Positions 7,936 through 16,722 of a DNA stretch of 64,000 nucleotides are shown piece after piece. The notes beneath the pieces are model-generated. The model was given only the letters and a program-made list of their open reading frames with translations, had not been told where the DNA came from and made no database searches. This DNA comes from Pedobacter gandavensis (GTDB lineage: Bacteria > Bacteroidota > Bacteroidia > Sphingobacteriales > Sphingobacteriaceae): the NCBI RefSeq assembly GCF_014172405.1, contig NZ_WNXC01000007.1, forward strand, positions 124,001 through 188,000, read 5' to 3'. How positions within the stretch are numbered: the first letter of the stretch is position 1; the number at the start of each line of letters is the position of its first letter. Both the position numbers and the translations under genes were made by a program.

Positions 7936-10236
7936 CTATTTATTAGGATCAGTGGAGAATGAGTAAGGGAAATCTGTTTCTTTCGTTCCACGCTGCTTAT
8001 TCGGCGTAGCAGACATATTGAAATCAAGTGTTGCACCCTTGGTCAGTTCAGAATGACTCAACCAATTCTTAGGATAAGCAGCACCATTGTATTTCAGACC
8101 TTGCACATATCTGTTATCATCGCTATTATTAGCCGCATTGATCACTACTTTTTTACCGTTCTCCAGATTTAAAGTTACCTTCTTAAACAAAGGTGCACCT
8201 AAAACATATTGGTCAGTAGCAGGTGTTACCGGGTAAAAGCCCATTGCTGAAAACACGTACCAGGCAGAAGTCTGTCCATTATCTTCATCTCCGCAATAAC
8301 CATCTGGAGTTGGCTTATACATACGGTTCATCGTTTCACGTACCCAGTATTGAGTTTTCCATGGCGCACCGCCGTAATTATACAGGTAAATCATGTGTTG
8401 AATCGGTTGGTTACCATGCGCATATTGCCCCATATTGGCCACCTGCATTTCCCGAATTTCATGAATCACACTACCGTAATAGCTGTCGTCGAAGATTGGA
8501 GGCAATGTAAATACAGAATCTAGTTTTTGTACAAACTTTTCCTTACCACCCATTAATTTGGCAAGACCATCAATATCTTGGAATACTGACCAGGAATAAT
8601 GCCAGCTGTTACCCTCCGTAAACGCATCACCCCATTTAAAAGGGTTAAATGGCGTTTGGAACTGTCCGTCCTTATTCTTACCTCTCATCAATCCACTAGA
8701 AGGATCAAAAAGATTTTTATAATTCATACTACGTTTTGCATAGATATCCGTTTCTGCTTTTGGTTTTTTCAACGCTTTACCCAATTGGTAAATTGTAAAA
8801 TCATCATAAGCATATTCTAAAGTACGCGCAGCATTTTCATTGATTTTCACATCATAAGGAACATAACCCAATTCGTTATAGTACTTCACCCCTGCTCTTC
8901 CTACTGCATCCAAAGGTCCTTCATTATTTGCGCCATGCACCAAAGCATCATACAAAGTATTGATGTCATAACCACGAAGGCCTTTAATGTAAGCATCTGC
9001 GACTACCGAAGCGGAGTTGTTTCCAACCATGACGTTTGCATAACCTGGACTAGACCATTCTGGCAACCATCCGCCTTCTTTGTAATCGTTAATCAATCCT
9101 TCCTGCATTTCTTTGTTGATCGATGGATAAACCAAATTCAAGAAAGGGTATAATGCTCTGAAAGTATCCCAAAATCCTGTTCCGGCGAACATATAGCCAG
9201 GTAAGATTTTACCGTTGTATGGACTCCAATGTACAATCTTATTGCTCGCGTCCAATTCATATAGTTTATTCGGGAAGAATAAAGTACGGTAAAAACTCGA
9301 GTAAAAAGTACGGGTCTGGTCTACTGTTCCACCCTCTACAGCTACCCTGCTTAACGTTTTATTCCAAACATCTTTAGCCTTTGTTTTGGTTGCATCGAAA
9401 GTATCATTGGCCAGTTCTCTTTTTAAATTAAGTTCTGCCTGATCAAAGCTGATGAAAGACGAAGCAACTTTCATTCCTACCTGCTCGCCTTTTTTAGTTT
9501 TAAAACCTACAATAGCACCGGAATGATCTGCTTTAATTTCCAGTTCATCCTTCAACAGCTCTTTACCTTTCCAGGCATTCGCAGACACGAAATCTTTATC
9601 GAAATAAGCTACAAAGTAATTCTTAAAGTTTTCAGGAGTCATTTTATGACTATGTCTGGTGGTATAACCGATCACTTTTCTTTCCTTAGGGAAAATCTTA
9701 ATGTAAGACCCTTTATCGAAAGCATCAATCACAACGAAAGAACTGTCTGATTTAGGAAAGGTGAATCTGAACTGCGCCGCACGCTCCGTAGGCGTAATTT
9801 CTGTTGTCACGTCTGCATCCGCCAGATAAACACTATAATAATATGGCTTCACTACTTCTGCTTTATGAGAATACCAGCTGGCGCGCTCTTCTTGGTCAAA
9901 ACGTTTCTTACCAGTTACCGGCATGATCGAAAACTGTCCGTAATCATTCATCCATGGTGATGGCTGATGCGTTTGTTTGAAACCACGAATTTTATCGGCA
10001 TCGTAGGTATAGGCCCATCCATCCCCCATTTTACCGGTTTGTGGCGTCCAGAAATTCATGCCCCAAGGCAGGGCAATTGTCGGATAAGTATTTCCGTTAG
10101 ACATTGAGGGCTTGCTTGCCGTTCCCATTAATGGGTTGATCCATTCTACCGGATCGCTCAGTTTACCAACGGTCTGCGCAAAAGCTGCGGAAGAACCTGC
10201 AATCAGTAATGCGGTTAAGTATCGCTTCATCATCAT
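7936..10236 (-). CDS. Secreted GH92 family alpha-mannosidase
   Basis: GH92 enzymes are calcium-dependent exo-acting alpha-mannosidases, often alpha-1,2, that trim mannose from glycans. The start is placed at the ATG cluster 10236-10230 (MMMKRYLT), which gives a clean signal peptide ending at AFAQ; the frame is open about 30 codons further but without a signal sequence at the front. The N-terminal beta-sandwich region starts with VEWINPLMGT and contains GNTYPTIALPWGMNFWTPQTG; the helical catalytic region includes GTGFWDTFRALYPFLNL and GYCGDEDNGQTSAWYVFSAMGFYP, both family hallmarks. Length is about 766 aa. It stands alone between terminators, and no SusCD pair is adjacent. Two fucosidase genes lie far off in the same window. 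Confidence 0.93.
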   Translation of the reverse strand: MMMKRYLTALLIAGSSAAFAQTVGKLSDPVEWINPLMGTASKPSMSNGNTYPTIALPWGMNFWTPQTGKMGDGWAYTYDADKIRGFKQTHQPSPWMNDYGQFSIMPVTGKKRFDQEERASWYSHKAEVVKPYYYSVYLADADVTTEITPTERAAQFRFTFPKSDSSFVVIDAFDKGSYIKIFPKERKVIGYTTRHSHKMTPENFKNYFVAYFDKDFVSANAWKGKELLKDELEIKADHSGAIVGFKTKKGEQVGMKVASSFISFDQAELNLKRELANDTFDATKTKAKDVWNKTLSRVAVEGGTVDQTRTFYSSFYRTLFFPNKLYELDASNKIVHWSPYNGKILPGYMFAGTGFWDTFRALYPFLNLVYPSINKEMQEGLINDYKEGGWLPEWSSPGYANVMVGNNSASVVADAYIKGLRGYDINTLYDALVHGANNEGPLDAVGRAGVKYYNELGYVPYDVKINENAARTLEYAYDDFTIYQLGKALKKPKAETDIYAKRSMNYKNLFDPSSGLMRGKNKDGQFQTPFNPFKWGDAFTEGNSWHYSWSVFQDIDGLAKLMGGKEKFVQKLDSVFTLPPIFDDSYYGSVIHEIREMQVANMGQYAHGNQPIQHMIYLYNYGGAPWKTQYWVRETMNRMYKPTPDGYCGDEDNGQTSAWYVFSAMGFYPVTPATDQYVLGAPLFKKVTLNLENGKKVVINAANNSDDNRYVQGLKYNGAAYPKNWLSHSELTKGATLDFNMSATPNKQRGTKETDFPYSFSTDPNK

Positions 10237-10382
10237 GATATTGGATAAATAAATTATAATATTTGGTTTAAAATCTGGCCTCAAATGCCGCAATTGAACA
10301 TTTCTGCAAACAACGGCACATTTCACGCTAAAAACGTTTTAGCATTGTCCTAAAGTAATAGATTTTTCTCAATTATTTAAAT

Positions 10383-10415
10383 AAAAAAAGGCGCTATATT
10401 TAAATATGGCGCCTT
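10383..10415 (-). terminator. Terminator of the small gene at 10464
   Basis: A near-perfect 24-nt palindrome (GGCGC plus an A/T core plus GGCGCC) is followed on the minus strand by seven T residues. It lies about 50 nt after the stop of the small gene, which supports that gene being real. Confidence 0.8.
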
Positions 10416-10463
10416 CATTAGCAATGTAGCTGTAATTGTTACTTTAAATCGGATGACGAAGGG

Positions 10464-10670
10464 CTACCTTCCTGGGAAGGTTCCTGGTTCATGACTGGAA
10501 CCCATGGGCTTATTGCTCCTGCGGGGTTTCTTTAGAAAATCTGTCCGACTAAAATCTCCGGCAGAAGAGGTATCGCCAGTATCTGGCTTGTTGTTTCCAA
10601 AATCTTCTGTCTCTTTGTACACCGTTTTCCGATGACTGTGTCTTTCATTGTTGTTTACCGGCTTTTTCAT
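10464..10670 (-). CDS. Small polar hypothetical protein (68 aa)
   Basis: I do not recognise this protein. It begins MKKPVNNNERHSHRK, is rich in Lys, Arg, Asn, Ser and Gly, has no membrane segment or cysteine, and looks disordered. The ATG at 10670 is preferred over an upstream in-frame TTG at 10715. A good terminator follows the gene, and it lies 91 nt after a GNAT gene on the same strand, so it may be the last gene of the glmM operon or have its own promoter. No function can be assigned. Confidence 0.55.
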   Translation of the reverse strand: MKKPVNNNERHSHRKTVYKETEDFGNNKPDTGDTSSAGDFSRTDFLKKPRRSNKPMGSSHEPGTFPGR

Positions 10671-10761
10671 AACATTATGATTTATTGAAGTATACCGAAG
10701 CTGATTACTTAACAACGCTAAAACTGTTATGTTTTATATAAAAATATTAAAAAAAATAATG

Positions 10762-11295
10762 CTAAAAAGATCTTGGAGCGTAGATTCTTTCCTTGATCAG
10801 CTTTGCTAATATAGTCAACTCGCTTTCCTCAAAATCGGAGGTTGCCATCAATAACATCGGATAGGATTCCAATGGATCGGTATAAGAAGGTTGTCTATAG
10901 CTGAAATTCAACACCTGGAAGCCCAGACGTTCGTAGAAACCAATTCTGCGGGTCGAATATTCATCCTCAGGAGGCTCTACTTCCAGTAAAATTCTGCCGG
11001 GCAGCAGTTTTTTATAATAATTGAGCACGGCAGCACCATAGTTCTTACCCCTCAACTCAGCATCAATTGCAAAATGTTCCACGAAATAACTGCCGGAAAT
11101 CTCCCACCAAATGATAAAACCAATGTGTCCGTCGTCGGTATGAATGAGATCAAGGTGCATTTCCTCGTCTGTGGAAATTCGCTTCAGCAAGGAATCCCAA
11201 TCCCTCCGCTCATGCGGAGGGAAGGCATCCTCATATAATTTTTTAATGAAAGTCAGCGAGGGATCGCTGGCTGTTGTAATTCGATGAAACTGCAT
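10762..11295 (-). CDS. GNAT family N-acetyltransferase
   Basis: A 177-residue acetyltransferase with the acetyl-CoA loop LRGKNYGAAVL at about residues 80-90 and the IGFYERLGFQ segment common in the GNAT C-terminal half. The substrate is unknown. It starts 11 nt after the stop of the cysteine desulfurase gene on the same strand and is probably the third gene of the glmM-iscS operon. There are no obvious missing elements. Confidence 0.85.
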   Translation of the reverse strand: MQFHRITTASDPSLTFIKKLYEDAFPPHERRDWDSLLKRISTDEEMHLDLIHTDDGHIGFIIWWEISGSYFVEHFAIDAELRGKNYGAAVLNYYKKLLPGRILLEVEPPEDEYSTRRIGFYERLGFQVLNFSYRQPSYTDPLESYPMLLMATSDFEESELTILAKLIKERIYAPRSF

Positions 11296-11306
11296 AAAGA
11301 AAATCT

Positions 11307-12461
11307 TTAAGCTGTAACGTTCTGACTTACGATTTGTTTGACTTTATCCACTACAATATCTAACTCTTCTTTGGTGTTATACTTGCTGAAAGAGAACCTT
11401 ACAGAGGGTCTGTTTGGGTCTGCATGAATACCGGTTAACACATGGGATCCAATACTAGATCCTGAAGAACAAGCACTACCGCCAGAAGCAGAAATACCGT
11501 TAATATCCAGGTTAAACAATAGCATATCTGACATATCCATGGCCGGGAAAGAAACGTTCAATACCGTATACAAACTCTTATCGGCATCCGTTTCCCCGTT
11601 AAAGCTAATGTCAGCAATCTCAGTACTCAATCTGTTTTTTAGGTAATCTTTCAATCCCTGAATATGGTTTTGGTGACTTTCCATTTCCGAATAAGCCATT
11701 TCCAAAGCTTTAGCCAAGCCAATAATGCCGTATACATTTTCTGTACCACCGCGCATATTGCGTTCCTGTGCACCACCATAAATCATCGGAGCGATTTTCA
11801 CATTGTGATTTACAAAAAGAAAACCTACCCCTTTTGGACCATGTAATTTATGCGCTGAACACACAATAAAATGTGCTTTCAGTTTTCTAACATCATGTTT
11901 GTAATGACCCATGGTTTGCACCGTATCACAGTGATAAATGGCATCATATTGCTCACAAATCTCTCCTACACGTTCAATGTCTGTCAGGGTACCCAATTCA
12001 TTATTGGCATGCATCAAAGAAACAAAAGAGCGTCCGTTTTCTTTTAACAGCTCCTCAAGATGGTCATAATCAATATTTCCTTTCGTATCAATGTTCACGA
12101 AGCTTAACTTCTCAATTACGCCTTGTTTCAATAACATACCTAAAGTATGCTCTACCGCGTGGTGTTCAATCTTCGAAGTAATGGCATGTTTGATATTAAA
12201 AGCAGCAATTCCGCAACGAATGGCAGTATTGTCCGCTTCAGTACCCCCAGAGGTAAAAAAGATCTCTGCAGGAGTCGCATTTAAGAGACTGGCAACAGTT
12301 TTCCTTGCTTTTTCAACCAGCGTTCGCACCTCTCTACCCTGAGCATGAATTGCAGATGGATTTCCGTAAAAATTAGTCATTACGTTTACCATTTCCGAAA
12401 TCACCTCTGGGTCCAAAGGTGTTGTTGCCGCATTGTCTAAATAGATCCTGTTTACCTTCAT
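11307..12461 (-). CDS. iscS: Cysteine desulfurase (IscS/NifS family)
   Basis: This PLP enzyme removes sulfur from cysteine for iron-sulfur clusters and other thio-cofactors. The N-terminus YLDNAATTPLDPEV is typical, the PLP lysine is K205 in SAHKLHGPKGVG, and the persulfide cysteine is C331 in GGSACSSGSS, the loop type found in group I (IscS/NifS) enzymes. Length is 384 aa. Its ATG overlaps the glmM stop (TAATG), so translation is likely coupled. No iscU or other isc gene is next to it, so its sulfur acceptor cannot be read from the context. Confidence 0.93.
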   Translation of the reverse strand: MKVNRIYLDNAATTPLDPEVISEMVNVMTNFYGNPSAIHAQGREVRTLVEKARKTVASLLNATPAEIFFTSGGTEADNTAIRCGIAAFNIKHAITSKIEHHAVEHTLGMLLKQGVIEKLSFVNIDTKGNIDYDHLEELLKENGRSFVSLMHANNELGTLTDIERVGEICEQYDAIYHCDTVQTMGHYKHDVRKLKAHFIVCSAHKLHGPKGVGFLFVNHNVKIAPMIYGGAQERNMRGGTENVYGIIGLAKALEMAYSEMESHQNHIQGLKDYLKNRLSTEIADISFNGETDADKSLYTVLNVSFPAMDMSDMLLFNLDINGISASGGSACSSGSSIGSHVLTGIHADPNRPSVRFSFSKYNTKEELDIVVDKVKQIVSQNVTA

Positions 12462-13849
12462 TAGTTCAATTTTAAAATTTCTTTAATATCTGAAATGATC
12501 TTTGAAGCCAGGTTTTCAGCTACAGTTTCGCTACCTGCTTCGCTATAAATACGAATGATTGGCTCCGTGTTAGACCTACGTAAATGCACCCATTCTTTAT
12601 CAAATTCGATTTTCAACCCATCAATTGTACTGGTAGGCTGGTTTTTATATTTCTCCTGAACTTTCAGCAACAAAGCATCGATGTCCATTTCAGGTGTTAG
12701 TGTAATTTTATTCTTAGAGATGTAATATGCAGGGTAGCTACTTCTCAAAAGAGAAATCGATTTGCCAAACTTAGCCAAATGCGTTAAGAATAAGCCGATA
12801 CCTACTAAAGCATCCCGACCGTAATGAGATTCAGGATAGATGATACCACCATTTCCTTCTCCACCGATGATCGCATGATTTGCTTTCATTTGATTCACTA
12901 CGTTCACCTCTCCAACAGCTGATGCATGGTATTCCATACCCGCTCTTTCCGTCACATCTCTCAATGCTCTGGTCGAAGAAAGGTTAGAAACCGTGTTTCC
13001 AGGAGTGTTTTTAAGTACGTAGTCTGCTACTGCAACTAAGGTATATTCTTCTCCAAACATTGCACCATCTTCACATACAAAACATAAACGGTCCACATCA
13101 GGATCTACAACAATTCCTAAATCAGCATTTTTAGCTTTTACCACTTTAGCGATCTCCGTTAAGTTTTCTGGTAAAGGCTCTGGGTTATGTGGGAAATGAC
13201 CATCAGGAGTACAGTACAATTCATACACTGTTTCTACACCTAAGGCTTTCAATAAAGCGGGTACAAAGATCCCTCCTGTGGAGTTCACACAGTCGATCGC
13301 AATTTTGAAGTTTGCCGCTTTAATGGCTGCAACGTCTACCAATGGCAAAGCTAAAACAGCATCAATATGCTTTTGCAAATAGCTGTCATCCTGAGTTACT
13401 GTCCCTAGATCATCTACCTCAGCAAAGCTAAATTCTGCTTTCTCAGCGATCTCTAAAAGTTCCTTTCCATCCGCATCACTGATAAACTCACCCTTTTCAT
13501 TCAATAATTTCAAGGCATTCCATTGTTTTGGATTATGACTTGCGGTTAAGATGATCCCTCCACCAGCTTTTTCAAGAGGTACAGCGATCTCCACTGTTGG
13601 AGTGGTTGATAAACCAAGGTCAATGACTTCAATGCCCAGACCTTGAAGTGTTCCAATGACCAGGTTGTTCACCATTTGACCAGAAATCCTGGCATCACGT
13701 CCAACAACAATTTTCTTAATATTCGTTTTATTGATAATCCATGAGCCATAAGCTGCAGTAAATTTAACGATATCAATAGGAGTTAAACCATTACCGGCAA
13801 TTCCTCCGATGGTTCCTCTTATTCCAGAGATAGATTTTATTAGTGTCAA
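12461..13849 (-). CDS. glmM: Phosphoglucosamine mutase / phosphohexomutase, TTG start
   Basis: The alpha-D-phosphohexomutase fold carries the phosphoserine loop TASHNPKQWNA (Ser about 104), the metal loop DPDVDRLCF, the sugar loop GEGNGGIIYP and the phosphate loop RRSNTEPIIRIY. GlmM converts glucosamine-6-phosphate to glucosamine-1-phosphate for cell-wall precursors; phosphomannomutase activity is a possible alternative. There is no in-frame ATG near the N-terminus. I choose the TTG at 13849 (N-terminus MTLIKSISGIRG, 462 aa), where family similarity starts; a second TTG at 13879 would add ten mostly Lys/Leu residues. It is the first gene of glmM-iscS-GNAT. Confidence 0.9.
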   Translation of the reverse strand: MTLIKSISGIRGTIGGIAGNGLTPIDIVKFTAAYGSWIINKTNIKKIVVGRDARISGQMVNNLVIGTLQGLGIEVIDLGLSTTPTVEIAVPLEKAGGGIILTASHNPKQWNALKLLNEKGEFISDADGKELLEIAEKAEFSFAEVDDLGTVTQDDSYLQKHIDAVLALPLVDVAAIKAANFKIAIDCVNSTGGIFVPALLKALGVETVYELYCTPDGHFPHNPEPLPENLTEIAKVVKAKNADLGIVVDPDVDRLCFVCEDGAMFGEEYTLVAVADYVLKNTPGNTVSNLSSTRALRDVTERAGMEYHASAVGEVNVVNQMKANHAIIGGEGNGGIIYPESHYGRDALVGIGLFLTHLAKFGKSISLLRSSYPAYYISKNKITLTPEMDIDALLLKVQEKYKNQPTSTIDGLKIEFDKEWVHLRRSNTEPIIRIYSEAGSETVAENLASKIISDIKEILKLN

Positions 13850-13965
13850 GTTATTCGGTTTTTTTTTCAAAAATAGCAAAAAAACAACATAAAGACTGAT
13901 TTATACGGTCTCGAATCGTAAAATTAACATCATTAAAATCTCAGAGCAAGCTCAAATAATCCTCA

Positions 13966-13992
13966 TTGTTGCATTTGAAAATACTATATTTG
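13966..13992 (+). promoter_or_regulatory. Promoter for the methyltransferase-PAP2-ZIP operon
   Basis: TATATTTG at 13985-13992 matches TAnnTTTG exactly and lies 33 nt before the ATG at 14026. A TTG at 13966-13968 sits 16 nt upstream, slightly closer than usual. Confidence 0.6.
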
Positions 13993-14025
13993 TGTTTTTC
14001 ATAAACATCAACAAAAACGGGCTTT

Positions 14026-14760
14026 ATGCAGCGCAAGTGGTTTCAATATTGGTTCAACTCTCCCTATTATCATATTTTATACAGTCAACGTAATGACGCT
14101 GAGGCAGAATTCTTAATTGATAATCTATCTGCCCATCTAAAGCCTGCTTCAGATTCCAAAATTCTGGACATCGCTTGTGGTCGCGGGAGACATGCGATTT
14201 ACCTGAACAAAAAAGGTTACGATGTTACAGGGATAGACCTTTCCGAGCAAAGCATCAAGTATGCGCAGCAATTTGAACAAAAGAACCTGCATTTCTTCGT
14301 GCATGACATGCGCAAACTGTCGTTCATCAATTACTTTGACCTGGCTTTAAACCTGTTTACCAGTTTTGGTTATTTTGAAACTGAAAAAGAACATGTGAGT
14401 GCATTAACCGCTTTCAGAAAAAGCTTAAAGCCTGATGGAACCTTAGTTATTGATTATTTCAACACACAGAAGATCATTAAAAATTTGACGCAGCAGGAAA
14501 CAAAAACAATGGATGGCATTGAATTTCATCTCCATAAGTTTGTTGCCGATGGCAAAATCATCAAACATATCAATTTTGAACACCGGAATAAATCTTTCGC
14601 TTTTGAAGAGCGCGTTCAAGCCTTCAGCAAAGAAGATTTTGAAAGAATGCTACTAAAAAGCGGCTTACAAGTCACTGAAACCTTTGGAAACTATGCCTTA
14701 GAGCCATTTGATGAGATTAAATCCGACCGTTTGATTTTAATTTGTAAAAAAGTATGCTAG
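14026..14760 (+). CDS. Class I SAM-dependent methyltransferase
   Basis: The SAM-binding motif I, ILDIACGRGRHAIYL, is at residues 46-60, followed by GYDVTGIDLSEQSIKYA, giving a standard Rossmann methyltransferase. The N-terminal WFQYWFNSPYYHILYS segment is typical of a Bacteroidota methyltransferase group whose substrate I cannot name. The 244-aa protein is soluble. The next gene starts 7 nt before its stop, so it is the first gene of a tightly packed three-gene operon with a PAP2 phosphatase and a ZIP transporter. Confidence 0.85.
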   Translation: MQRKWFQYWFNSPYYHILYSQRNDAEAEFLIDNLSAHLKPASDSKILDIACGRGRHAIYLNKKGYDVTGIDLSEQSIKYAQQFEQKNLHFFVHDMRKLSFINYFDLALNLFTSFGYFETEKEHVSALTAFRKSLKPDGTLVIDYFNTQKIIKNLTQQETKTMDGIEFHLHKFVADGKIIKHINFEHRNKSFAFEERVQAFSKEDFERMLLKSGLQVTETFGNYALEPFDEIKSDRLILICKKVC

Positions 14761-15317
14761 AAAGCCTGCATCAGATTGACGTAGAATTGTTTCTGAAAGT
14801 AAACCGGGACATGGGCAATCCATTTTTCGATTGGCTGCTTCCTTTGATGCGCAACCGTTATTTCTGGGCGCCATTATATTTATTTATCATTATCTTTTGT
14901 GTTAAAGAATACAAAAAAAGAGGATGGTATATCATTGGAATGCTTGCTTTTACTGTTGCTATGGGCGATTTAATCGCTTCCAGAGTGATCAAACCACTGG
15001 CAGGACGCCTCAGACCTTGTAATAACCTGGATCTGGTTGGCGAGCTGGTTCGCCGTGTCCCATGTGGCAGCGGTTATAGTTTCCCTTCTGCCCACGCCAC
15101 CAATCATTTTGCCATGGCTGTTTTCCTGATTTTCGTATTCTATGATAAATGGAAGCCTATTTTGCCAATCGGACTTGCCTGGGCATTCCTCATTTCTTTC
15201 TCACAAATTTATGTCGGGGTACACTACCCAATTGATACCTTGGTTGGTGCCTTACTCGGCAGTCTAATTGGTTTCACGACTTCAATCATCTACAAAAAAA
15301 TACAACCACAAGTATAA
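14754..15317 (+). CDS. PAP2-family membrane phosphatase
   Basis: A membrane phosphatase of the PAP2 family, which includes undecaprenyl-pyrophosphate and phosphatidate phosphatases. The three-part active site is visible: KPLAGRLRP (K80, R87), PSAH (111-114) and SQIYVGVHYPID (H157, D161). The arginine normally found after Ser150 is replaced by Gln151. About five membrane helices are predicted by eye over 187 aa. It overlaps the methyltransferase by 7 nt and its stop overlaps the ZIP start (TAATG). Lipid-carrier recycling is possible but not proven. Confidence 0.87.
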   Translation: MLESLHQIDVELFLKVNRDMGNPFFDWLLPLMRNRYFWAPLYLFIIIFCVKEYKKRGWYIIGMLAFTVAMGDLIASRVIKPLAGRLRPCNNLDLVGELVRRVPCGSGYSFPSAHATNHFAMAVFLIFVFYDKWKPILPIGLAWAFLISFSQIYVGVHYPIDTLVGALLGSLIGFTTSIIYKKIQPQV

Positions 15318-16048
15318 TGGAAATCTGGAAGTTGCTCATTTTATTCTTTAGTGCTTTTTTGGGAGGCTCTGCCATCTTCATGGTAAAGAGCGATAAATCT
15401 CAGCTGCTGAAGCTAATCCTTTCCTTTAGTGGGGCTTATTTGTTTGCGATCACTGTATTACACTTGATTCCAGAGGCCTATAGCGGACCAGACCATGCGG
15501 AAATTGGTATCTTTATCCTGATCGGTTTTCTGTTTCAGATTCTTTTAGAACAGTTCTCAGAAGGCGTAGAACATGGCCACATCCATAAACACGGCGATTC
15601 TAAAGCCTTTCCTTACGGCATCATGATTAGTCTCTGTCTGCATGCTTTTCTGGAAGGAATGCCATTAGCTAAAGATCAGCACAATGCCTTGATTTTCGGA
15701 ATCTCCTTACACCATATTCCAGCAGCTTTTGCTTTAGCAAGTATCCTGATGCAAAGTAAATTCAATCGAAACAGTGTGTTATTCTACATCAGTATCTTCG
15801 CAATTATGGCGCCATTAGGCTTTTATGTAAGCTATGGACTAAGTACCGGAGCCATTGGTGGCGTGGAAGACTACTTTAATAAGATTATGGGCATCGTAAT
15901 TGGTATCTTCTTACACATCTCTACCACCATTCTATTTGAATCCAGTGTAGACCATAAGGTGAGTAAAAGAAAGATGATCGCGGTACTTTGTGGTGTAGGA
16001 ATTGCCTTAATCGGTTATTTCATGACCGGGCACACGCATCAGCACTAA
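15317..16048 (+). CDS. ZIP family divalent metal transporter
   Basis: ZIP transporters bring zinc, iron or other divalent metals into the cytoplasm. The binuclear metal-site helices are seen as LCLHAFLEGMPL and SLHHIPAAFAL, and a His-rich loop (EHGHIHKHGD, about residues 91-100) lies between helices III and IV as in the family. There are about eight hydrophobic segments in 243 aa, and a GHTHQH tail may also bind metal. The start overlaps the stop of the PAP2 gene by one base. Which metal it carries cannot be told from sequence. Confidence 0.88.
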   Translation: MEIWKLLILFFSAFLGGSAIFMVKSDKSQLLKLILSFSGAYLFAITVLHLIPEAYSGPDHAEIGIFILIGFLFQILLEQFSEGVEHGHIHKHGDSKAFPYGIMISLCLHAFLEGMPLAKDQHNALIFGISLHHIPAAFALASILMQSKFNRNSVLFYISIFAIMAPLGFYVSYGLSTGAIGGVEDYFNKIMGIVIGIFLHISTTILFESSVDHKVSKRKMIAVLCGVGIALIGYFMTGHTHQH

Positions 16049-16071
16049 GCCTATAAAATCATACAATTAAT

Positions 16072-16110
16072 AAATGAGAGGTTAGTCTCATTGGAACTAA
16101 CCTCTCATTT
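16072..16110. terminator. Bidirectional hairpin between ZIP and MarR genes
   Basis: A perfect 14-bp stem (16072-16085 with 16097-16110, core ATGAGAGGTTAG). Its right arm also encodes the last residues and stop of the MarR gene. T runs are short on both strands. Confidence 0.65.
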
Positions 16111-16555
16111 TATCCAGCAGTTCATTTAGTAAGCTGGCTTCTTCTTGCGACAAATTCTTTGCGGCCAAAGCAGATAGGTCAACTTCTTCATCCATCTTTA
16201 GGAGCAATTTTAATCCTTTATCCGTAATCAGAATGTCTACCGCACGTTTATCATGAGCATTTACACTTTTGGCCACTAATTTCTTTTGCACCAGACGTTC
16301 TGTAATGCGGGAAGCATCACACATTTTATCCAACATTCTTGACTTTAACAGATTAATCTTGGAAGGTGCAGGATACTGCCCTCTTAATATCCTTAAAATA
16401 TTGAACTGCTGAGGGGTAATCTCATAGGGCGCTATGACTTGTTTAAAATAGTCATTACACCAGCTATTGCTAAATACCAGATTGGCAATTACCTGTTGGT
16501 ATATATCTTTAAATTTCGTCGCTTTTATTTCTTTCTCCAACTGCATCTCAGTCAT
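16097..16555 (-). CDS. MarR family transcriptional regulator
   Basis: A winged-helix MarR regulator: the N-terminal dimer helices are followed by ITPQQFNILRILRGQYPAP, the recognition-helix region SRMLDKMCDASRITERLVQKKLV and the wing KSVNAHDKRAVDILITDKG. The ATG at 16555 (MTEMQLEKEI) starts 5 nt after the stop of the DUF5522 gene; longer in-frame starts would overlap that gene. The protein is 152 aa from this start. It is the last gene of an operon starting with the YbbR-like gene, so its target cannot be guessed from neighbours. Ligand unknown. Confidence 0.85.
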   Translation of the reverse strand: MTEMQLEKEIKATKFKDIYQQVIANLVFSNSWCNDYFKQVIAPYEITPQQFNILRILRGQYPAPSKINLLKSRMLDKMCDASRITERLVQKKLVAKSVNAHDKRAVDILITDKGLKLLLKMDEEVDLSALAAKNLSQEEASLLNELLDKMRG

Positions 16556-16559
16556 TCCA

Positions 16560-16721
16560 TTAATTCTGATCCCCATCTTTGTCGTTGGTTCTTTTCTTAC
16601 CAAATCCCCAAGGGCAATGTTTACATTTATTCTTACAGCAATAGCCCCTTTTGAGGTGATAGGCTTCGGTGAAAACCATCAACCCATCCTCATTCAAATA
16701 ATAGTCTATCCCCTCTATCAT
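16560..16721 (-). CDS. Small cysteine-rich DUF5522-like protein (53 aa)
   Basis: The protein begins MIEGIDYYLNEDGLMVFTEA and contains GYCCKNKCKHCPWGF, a four-cysteine cluster (CC-x3-C-x2-C) that could bind a metal or cluster. The pattern agrees with the short DUF5522 family; no function is known to me. The ATG at 16721 comes one base after the TAG of the upstream exonuclease gene (TAG-T-ATG), giving tight coupling, and the MarR gene follows after 4 nt. The frame stays open upstream only inside the exonuclease gene. The tail is highly charged (KKRTNDKDGDQN). Confidence 0.8.
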   Translation of the reverse strand: MIEGIDYYLNEDGLMVFTEAYHLKRGYCCKNKCKHCPWGFGKKRTNDKDGDQN

Positions 16722-16722
16722 A

